From IMG/VR virus record IMGVR_UViG_3300047560_001714, positions 62,001 through 126,000 of that record: a stretch of 64,000 nucleotides of DNA. One strand, 5' to 3'. Source of the DNA: a virus. The position numbers were made by a program, and so were the translations under genes. The notes below the pieces were generated by a model, which saw only the letters and a program-made list of their open reading frames with translations, ran no database searches and was not told the DNA's origin. How positions within the stretch are numbered: position 1 is the stretch's first letter; each line of letters starts with the position of its first letter. Below, piece by piece: positions 57,184 to 64,000 of the stretch.

Positions 57184-60100
57184 ATGACAAAACAGGTAAT
57201 TGATATTGGTGTACAGGGGAATGATGGAACTGGTGACAGTATTCGTGAATCATTCAGAAAAGTAAACGAAAATTTTGATGAAATATATGCTATATTTGGG
57301 GCAAGTGGCACGATTTCATTCTCTAGTTTACAAGATGGCGTTGCATATGATGCAAATCAACTCATTATGGGGGACTCAACTGGGGGGACTTTATCCGCGA
57401 GAGATTTAATTGCGGGGGTTGGTATAGAAATTGAACAAAGTGATACCGATTTAACTATTTCTGCAGCTGCAGCAAATTTACAATCAGACCATACCCCATC
57501 ATTATCAGGACCATTAAATGCTTCTGGGGTAACCATCGGCAACCTTAGATATCCATCCGTTGAAGCAGTCAATGATTATAACGCAGTATGGGCACCTAAC
57601 ACAACCACAATTGAACAACTACCAGCAACTGTTGGATATACAAATAACACGTTTGTTGCTAAAACAACAGATGGAATCGTTGGTACTATAACAACTGATG
57701 GAATCATCGAGGCACCATTACGTGTTAGAGATGAACCAATCTTAGCGGATACAACTGATCCCACCTACGATGATACCTTACTTGGAAACTATCTATCAAA
57801 TGAAGTAATGCCTAGAAAAGACACCGTTCGTCGTTCTGGCGACACCATGACTGGTGTTTTGACATTGAGTGATCATCCTGCACCACTTAGTGGGTACGGT
57901 ACGCCATTAAATGCGGACGATCTTCAAGCTGCAACCAAGTTTTATGTTAATAATAGCACGTTTTCTAGTAATATTAACTTATATGTTTCTGCATCAACTG
58001 GTGATGATCTACAAACGAATACACCTCCTGGTAAAGAAGGTAGATTTTGGAACTATGCTTATAAATCATTAGGTGCCGCCGCATTACAAGCTGATAACTT
58101 AATGGAACTTGCTAGTCAAGAACCTGGCCCATATCGCCAACGACTATCATATACAATTGGTGCCGATCAATCTTTTTCAACTGTACAATCAGCTACGTTA
58201 TCTGGTGGGAATGTTGCATTATCTGGATATACGGATGCATATGATCTATTACTAGCAAATAAGTCATTTATCCAATCTGAAGTTATTGCATATATTAACA
58301 AAAAATATGTAAATGATTTCAAATATGATAAAGTTAAATGTCAACGTGACGTTCAGTTAATTTTAAGTGCAATTGGGGACGACTTACTATTTGGAACGAC
58401 CTTCAATTCAACCCGTGCTGCAAACGAGTATTTTAATGCAACATCCGCAAAAGTCATAACAAATCAACTTGCACAAACTATAGATGCCATAAATTTTGTA
58501 AAAAATCAAGTGTTAGGGTTTTCTTACAACAATACTAACGTAATAACCTATGTTACTAATGTAATGACTGCATTAAAATACGATGTTGTATTTTTAGGAA
58601 ACTATCAAAGTATTCAAGTTGCTAGACAATTTGCATCGGCCGGAACTAACCTTGGTGTAACAGAAATTACTGGTATCTTAAATGATATTTCTGATAAATT
58701 AGAAGTTTTGCCAACTATAGCTGCATCGGCACAAATTGTTGGGAACGTAAAATCAAATATTCAAAGCATAATTGATATAATAACCGATGGATTTTACCCA
58801 ACTTTCTTATTCCCAGAAAAACCAAATACCACAATTGGCCAACTAAGTTCACGCGACTTAATTATTAATAATATTGAATTTATCCAAGCTGAATTAATCG
58901 GATATTTCAACGCGGAATATCCAACCTTGTTTATATCCCGTGAAACCATATCTTTAGAAATAGAAAAATTAGTATATGATATTGTTTATGATGTTTTATA
59001 TGGTGGAAACACCCAATCCCTAAACTGGGCAACATACCAAGGGTTATCAGCCAATACCGCAGCAGTGGCCGGGGCGTTGACATACGTTAACACATTAATG
59101 CAAGGTATTATTAATTCAACCACCCTTGTTGTATACCAACAAGGTGTAAAACAGTACCGTAATGAAACTTATGTCGGGGCAGAAACAACGTCGTCCGCTA
59201 TTTCAACTAGTATTACGTTAATTAAAAACAAGATTGTAAACAATACGTCCCCAACTATAGTTTATCCTATATATACAGACGTTGGCGATATATTAACTAA
59301 TGCATTCAATTCTATTACCACTAATACTAGCATATATGCACAAGCTGCAGGTGTTTATATTAATACCCATTATCCATCTGTAAATGATCCAGTAGTATTG
59401 ACAACAATAACAAATCTATTTGATATAATGATCGATGGGTTAACACTTGGTACCACATCGGTGCCAACTTATACTAGCCCAGCTGGAACTATGCCTGGCG
59501 TTACCCATGCTAGAGACGCATTATTGGCAAATCTATCATTTATCTCGGATGAGGTATCAGGATGGATTGCAACAACATACCCAACTTTTACTTATAACGG
59601 AAACCCAGTCACCGGATTGGCTAAATCTAAGCGTGATATTGCTTATATAATCGAAGCTATTTGTTATGATATTACATATGGTGGGACCACTGGAAACTCA
59701 GCAACTGTACACGCAAGTAATCAATATTGGACTGAGAATCCAACCAATGTATTCACATTAAATCTGATATCACCAGCTATATGCAGTGCAGCTCTTACAT
59801 ATATGCAAGGAATAGTTAAGTCCGTTGCAAAAAATGAAACAGTTACAACAACACACACCGCAACCCCTCAAGTACGCAATAGTGTTTGGGCGGATGGTAT
59901 CGCAGTGGCCTCACATACAGATACCTTGATCCAAATAATTGTAAATAGTATCGGTGGAACTCGTACCACAACCGCAATCGAACCAGTTACAACCGGATAC
60001 GATGATAACAACCTTGCGGTTCGTGCATTAATCAATACCAATGCAGCTACTATTGCGCAAAATACCACCAATTACTTGGATGATACTTATAAAGGTGGGT

Positions 60101-63100
60101 TTAATTACAACGAAGCCATTTGTAAACGTGATGTCGGATATCTTATTGATGGTATGGCGATTGATTTGGTAACTGGTGGAACATGGCAATCTGTCTATGC
60201 TGGTAAAAGTTATTATAAGAACTCATCAGCAAAAGCTATCGCAATTGGGGTTCAGTTAACCGAAACGTTAGATGCAATCAACTATGCTAAAACGGTTGGT
60301 TTGCAGGTTTTAAATCAAACAACCGCCACTAGATACCAATCAATAGTTCCACAAGTATTCAACAACGCAAAAGCACCCTCATCTGATGCAAAAACCACGT
60401 TTAATACGAATATGTCAACTGTTATTAGCATTATTCAAAACGGAATTAGTGCTGCGCCTAGTCCATCGTTCGGAACAGGTATATGGAGTGTTGTATTTAC
60501 AAATGGTGGTAAAGGTTATGTTGATCAAGGTTCGCCTAGTAATAATGATATTATCCCTGCAAAGGTATTGATCGGTTTAACATCAAGCGCGTATGGTAGT
60601 ATTGTAAAATATCTTCGCAGTACTGGTGGTAATGGAATGGATACCATTCAATTACGCCTAACCAAACCTGGGTTCTTTACTCCTGGTGAACAACTAGAGT
60701 TTGGTGAAACCGTTCGTGATTTAAACATAACAATAATGCTTGAATCTGGTATCTATTATGAAGACTATCCTATCAAATTACCAGAAAATTGTTCTATTAA
60801 AGGTGATGATTTCCGTAGAACAATAATTAGACCACTTGACAGAATTAGTCAATCTCCTTGGCGGAAAGTATTCTTCTATCGTGATGCTGTTATCGACGGT
60901 CTTGAAATCGGTGTTGTTAATTACACTGGTACTAATTATGCCCCTAGTACATCTATTACAATCAGTGATAATGGTGATACCCCTAGTATAACATTAGGAA
61001 GTGGCCAAGTTCCATCGAGTTGGATTGGTAGAGTACTTGCAGATAATAATATATCTAATGGTAATGCTAAACGCGGTAAAGCTGTTATCAATTCCGTTAG
61101 TGGTAATGTTATGACTTGTTCGATAATATATCCATTTAGTTCGTTAGCTATTGCAGCTGGAAACTGGTCATTATTTGATAGTCTTAACTACGGTCGTCAT
61201 TATTTAAGTGACCCATCTGATGTAAACAGTACTGCATTAAATAACAAAGAAATAGACGTACTGTTATGTAACAACTCCACTAGAGTATGCGATATTACAT
61301 TCCAAGGACACGGTGGGTTTGCGATGGTACTTGATCCAAATGGCCAAGTAAAAACAAAATCACCATATGGTCAAGTTTGTTCTAGTTTTTCGCAAAGTAA
61401 TAATAGACATCGTTTCGCTGGTGGCCAATTGGTTGACGGGTTTACCGGTCGTCTTATTGGTAATATCGTTGATATCGCGGATAGTGGTATCACTGTTACT
61501 ATTCAAGGAACCACTCGCGCCACTGCGACGTATAGTTCTGGTGGGGTTGCATCTACGACTATGCAACTTACAAACGTATACAACACCATATTGGTTGGCG
61601 CAGTTGTATCTGGGTCTGGGTTTATATCAAACCAAACCGTTCTATCTGTAACACAAACTGGTACCACTGCGACTGTTGTATTGAGTGCTGTCGCAGACAG
61701 TACACCTAGTGGTACTTTAGTACTAGGCAAAGAGTCAGGTTTAGATATTAGACCGCCGCAACCACCTTGTGCATTTTATTTACACGGAAACAGATATCAA
61801 ATTAATGATGTTGTTAGTTTTGATGCATCAACCGCAACAGTTGTATTAACATTGGATACTGCCACACCATACAATGCGGCAGCTGCCTATAATAATACTA
61901 AGTGTTCTCGTGACGTTGGTTTAATATTAGACGCAATCACTTACGATCTTGTTCTTGGTTCAAACTTTAGAACCGTTAGAGCTGCAACATCATATTTGCG
62001 TTCATATTCAAGTGTTGTACCAAGTTCGCAAAAAATACAAACAATCGCCGGGGTTAATAAAACTAGAGATTTAGCAAATGCGTTAATAACCAGCAATACT
62101 TCTGCACAAGCGACTATTAAAGCATTGTCAGCAATCGTAACAGGGGTAATATTTGATGGTATTACTTATGCACCATCTTTAGTATATGCAAATCCAGTAG
62201 GTATTTCTGATACATCAAATATCGCAAAAGCAAAAAATATTTTAATTGCAAATAGAGCATTTATACAAAATGAAATTACCGCGTACATCTCGGCCACCTA
62301 TTCAATCAAATTAATCAATAGATATAACGTATTGACATGTCAACGTGACGTTGGCTTGGTCGTTGATGCTATGGTTTATGATTTATTTTATGGTGGAAAT
62401 AGTCAAACCAGAGATGCTGGTGAAGCATATTATGCTTCTGGTGTTAGTAGTATTTTTGGTGAAGAAACGTACACTGTTGCTGCATATGGGCGATTAAAAA
62501 CCGTTATACAACAAATTGTTGCTGGTACCACCGTAACAAAAACATATGGAAATACCGAAACACAAGTTACAACAAACGCACCGTCTAGTATTACATATAC
62601 AGCAACAGCGACAACTAGTGCAATTACCGCAATTGGTACTAAAATCATTACATGTACTAGTGTACCATCTAATATTGGGATAGGTTCACCGATTAGTGGT
62701 ACAAATATACCATCTAATAGCTATGTAATTGGTTTTACCGATACGACTATAACCATTTCTAATAATGTTACGACAGCGGTTGCATCAGGTGTAACATTAA
62801 CGATCAATGGGTCTTTTGCAACGACATTGGCGTCATTGAGTGATATATTAATCGATTATGTGGCAAATGGTGCATATGATACGACCAGTTATATACTATC
62901 ACAACCAATTGTTACCGGTCAAAGCAGTGGTTTAATAACCGCACAATCAACTATCCTTGCAGGCAAAGCTGGTATTCAAACAAGTGTAATTGATTTCTTA
63001 AATAAAGGCGGTGGTGTATCGATTAACATAGAAATGGGTGGTAATAAATCTATGTTAGCTAACGATTTTGCTATGGTCAATGACTTAGGCTATGCAATTT

Positions 63101-64000
63101 TAGCAACAAATGGTGGATTATCCGAACAGGTTTCGACATTCTCGTATTATTGTCACACCCATTACTGGGCAAACAACGGTGGACAAATTAGATCGGTTGG
63201 TGGATCAAACGCACACGGTTCTTATGGGTTGCGTTCATCTGGCTATGACGTTACTGAGTTACCAGATTCGGTTACATTAGCAAATAATTTACTACAGACC
63301 GCTAAAATATATAAACAAGGGTCAACCGCCACATATATGGTTGTTAACACTGACAAAACCCAAGTGGTATCGATCTGGATATACGGATATGAATATACTC
63401 CGACTAATTTATGTGAAATTGAAATAGATCATTCATTATATGGTGGTCCTATTGCTAGATATGGGGTTTCAACAATTGAGCATACCAATATTACTATTAA
63501 TGGCCAAAATGTTCTTAAAGTAAACTTTTCGTCAACTGGTATGGATGGTACAACTGTTACTGGGTTAGCAACTGACTTATATAATGGGCAATTGGTAACT
63601 ATTATTTCATTCCAAAGTGTTAAATGTTACAATATTGATAACGTTAGACCGACTCGTCCGTCAACCGCATTGCAATATACAGATAATCTTGGAAGTATTT
63701 ACCGTGTTATTTCTTATAATTTAACAGAATCAACCGGTGAAACCCTTCCAGCAAATATTGCTATTTTACAAACAGATGCTGGATTTAACTATTACCAATT
63801 ACTTACCGATACATCAAGTTTAACAGTTGTTGACCCAAATGATCCCTCAAAAACACAAGGTTCAAAAGTTGGTGACACTAAAATTGCGATAGTTGCAATT
63901 TCACAAAAAGCAATTATCGACCAAATTAACAAAGGTACATATATTACCGCGTGGAGTGGAAGAATCCATAAGATATCTAGCTACACTTTACCACAAGTTA
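57184..64000 (+). CDS. Giant tail/virion protein, partial (at least 2272 aa)
   Basis: One frame stays open from ATG 57184 (after GAGGTG) to the window's end. MTKQVIDIGVQGNDGTGDSI and FRKVNENFDEIYAIFG match the N-termini of large cyanophage-like virion proteins. At least five copies of a module, consensus C-x-RDVGxIxDAxxYDLxxGG, occur near 58340, 59626, 60121, 61906 and 62339. YYEDYPIKLPENCSIKGDDF at about 60750 looks like the start of a pectate-lyase-like beta helix. All short frames on either strand here are shadows. Probably a long fibre or baseplate-linked spike; the C-terminus is outside. Confidence 0.88.
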   Translation, partial: MTKQVIDIGVQGNDGTGDSIRESFRKVNENFDEIYAIFGASGTISFSSLQDGVAYDANQLIMGDSTGGTLSARDLIAGVGIEIEQSDTDLTISAAAANLQSDHTPSLSGPLNASGVTIGNLRYPSVEAVNDYNAVWAPNTTTIEQLPATVGYTNNTFVAKTTDGIVGTITTDGIIEAPLRVRDEPILADTTDPTYDDTLLGNYLSNEVMPRKDTVRRSGDTMTGVLTLSDHPAPLSGYGTPLNADDLQAATKFYVNNSTFSSNINLYVSASTGDDLQTNTPPGKEGRFWNYAYKSLGAAALQADNLMELASQEPGPYRQRLSYTIGADQSFSTVQSATLSGGNVALSGYTDAYDLLLANKSFIQSEVIAYINKKYVNDFKYDKVKCQRDVQLILSAIGDDLLFGTTFNSTRAANEYFNATSAKVITNQLAQTIDAINFVKNQVLGFSYNNTNVITYVTNVMTALKYDVVFLGNYQSIQVARQFASAGTNLGVTEITGILNDISDKLEVLPTIAASAQIVGNVKSNIQSIIDIITDGFYPTFLFPEKPNTTIGQLSSRDLIINNIEFIQAELIGYFNAEYPTLFISRETISLEIEKLVYDIVYDVLYGGNTQSLNWATYQGLSANTAAVAGALTYVNTLMQGIINSTTLVVYQQGVKQYRNETYVGAETTSSAISTSITLIKNKIVNNTSPTIVYPIYTDVGDILTNAFNSITTNTSIYAQAAGVYINTHYPSVNDPVVLTTITNLFDIMIDGLTLGTTSVPTYTSPAGTMPGVTHARDALLANLSFISDEVSGWIATTYPTFTYNGNPVTGLAKSKRDIAYIIEAICYDITYGGTTGNSATVHASNQYWTENPTNVFTLNLISPAICSAALTYMQGIVKSVAKNETVTTTHTATPQVRNSVWADGIAVASHTDTLIQIIVNSIGGTRTTTAIEPVTTGYDDNNLAVRALINTNAATIAQNTTNYLDDTYKGGFNYNEAICKRDVGYLIDGMAIDLVTGGTWQSVYAGKSYYKNSSAKAIAIGVQLTETLDAINYAKTVGLQVLNQTTATRYQSIVPQVFNNAKAPSSDAKTTFNTNMSTVISIIQNGISAAPSPSFGTGIWSVVFTNGGKGYVDQGSPSNNDIIPAKVLIGLTSSAYGSIVKYLRSTGGNGMDTIQLRLTKPGFFTPGEQLEFGETVRDLNITIMLESGIYYEDYPIKLPENCSIKGDDFRRTIIRPLDRISQSPWRKVFFYRDAVIDGLEIGVVNYTGTNYAPSTSITISDNGDTPSITLGSGQVPSSWIGRVLADNNISNGNAKRGKAVINSVSGNVMTCSIIYPFSSLAIAAGNWSLFDSLNYGRHYLSDPSDVNSTALNNKEIDVLLCNNSTRVCDITFQGHGGFAMVLDPNGQVKTKSPYGQVCSSFSQSNNRHRFAGGQLVDGFTGRLIGNIVDIADSGITVTIQGTTRATATYSSGGVASTTMQLTNVYNTILVGAVVSGSGFISNQTVLSVTQTGTTATVVLSAVADSTPSGTLVLGKESGLDIRPPQPPCAFYLHGNRYQINDVVSFDASTATVVLTLDTATPYNAAAAYNNTKCSRDVGLILDAITYDLVLGSNFRTVRAATSYLRSYSSVVPSSQKIQTIAGVNKTRDLANALITSNTSAQATIKALSAIVTGVIFDGITYAPSLVYANPVGISDTSNIAKAKNILIANRAFIQNEITAYISATYSIKLINRYNVLTCQRDVGLVVDAMVYDLFYGGNSQTRDAGEAYYASGVSSIFGEETYTVAAYGRLKTVIQQIVAGTTVTKTYGNTETQVTTNAPSSITYTATATTSAITAIGTKIITCTSVPSNIGIGSPISGTNIPSNSYVIGFTDTTITISNNVTTAVASGVTLTINGSFATTLASLSDILIDYVANGAYDTTSYILSQPIVTGQSSGLITAQSTILAGKAGIQTSVIDFLNKGGGVSINIEMGGNKSMLANDFAMVNDLGYAILATNGGLSEQVSTFSYYCHTHYWANNGGQIRSVGGSNAHGSYGLRSSGYDVTELPDSVTLANNLLQTAKIYKQGSTATYMVVNTDKTQVVSIWIYGYEYTPTNLCEIEIDHSLYGGPIARYGVSTIEHTNITINGQNVLKVNFSSTGMDGTTVTGLATDLYNGQLVTIISFQSVKCYNIDNVRPTRPSTALQYTDNLGSIYRVISYNLTESTGETLPANIAILQTDAGFNYYQLLTDTSSLTVVDPNDPSKTQGSKVGDTKIAIVAISQKAIIDQINKGTYITAWSGRIHKISSYTLPQV

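Noticed and set aside
57357-62648. Minus- and plus-strand short frames of 60-95 codons inside 57-63 kb
   Set aside because: They lie within one uninterrupted 6.8-kb frame with fibre-like protein sequence and lack ribosome sites.

Overview
The window is a 64 kb, AT-rich, densely packed piece of a large tailed-phage genome, probably a relative of the T4 superfamily that infects an aerobic methanotroph. The phage signs are tail-fibre genes, a 17-gene conventional tRNA set, phage-type DNA and RNA ligases, many overlapping small genes and promoters tucked into the ends of upstream genes. The host is suggested by a complete pmoC gene (34948-35700). It keeps both sets of copper-ligand residues, and as far as I can judge by eye the product looks most like gammaproteobacterial PmoC. 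pmoC-bearing large freshwater phages have been reported, so pmoC itself is not new.

Layout. 0-6 kb: a circularly permuted two-piece tmRNA gene, a macro-domain protein, an amidoligase-like protein, two structured RNA regions and a gene that seems to need a +1 frameshift. 6-18 kb: tRNAs interleaved with small genes, lysis-type enzymes, a tryptophan halogenase, 2OG-Fe(II) oxygenases, an acireductone-dioxygenase-like protein, a parvulin and a GroES. 18-24 kb: a Ro60/TROVE-like protein, Pth2, a YqeY-like protein, phosphoesterase, Rnl1-type RNA ligase and a mini adenylation domain. 24-31 kb: tail fibre, 2OG hydroxylases, glycosyltransferase, aminotransferase and a radical SAM protein. 31-42 kb: IF-1, ClpP, DNA ligase, pmoC, a repeat-bearing helicase, UvdE, a MazG-like protein and a Bax-inhibitor-1 protein. 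42-53 kb: six radical SAM proteins with two SGNH hydrolases and a glycosyltransferase. 53-64 kb: structural genes, ending in a giant tail protein that runs off the window.

The strongest unexplained signal is a family of at least 14 small RNA elements between 6.2 and 17.4 kb. Each is closed by a covarying 6-11 bp stem of the form WGGWTnn/nnWWCCW followed by G, and most carry a conserved CAGCA or CCGCA just inside the 5' strand. Three adjacent copies (12644-13024) enclose a tRNA body in circularly permuted order: T-arm, acceptor 3' strand, short loop, acceptor 5' strand, D-arm. A Ro60-like protein with a vWA domain is encoded 0.5 kb after the last clear copy. Known bacterial Y RNAs are Ro60 partners in which a paired-end stem carries a tRNA-mimicking module. 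My leading inference is therefore a phage Ro60/Y-RNA system with many RNAs. The alternative is true permuted tRNA genes, for which the phage RNA ligase would be relevant.

Many genes fit one theme, control of translation and RNA fate: initiator tRNA, IF-1, tmRNA, Pth2, YqeY, RNA ligase and Ro60-like protein. Another group serves proteostasis (ClpP, GroES, parvulin). A third is chemical modification (halogenase, oxygenases, radical SAM enzymes, adenylation domain). All functional calls are from reading motifs by eye; no database search was run.
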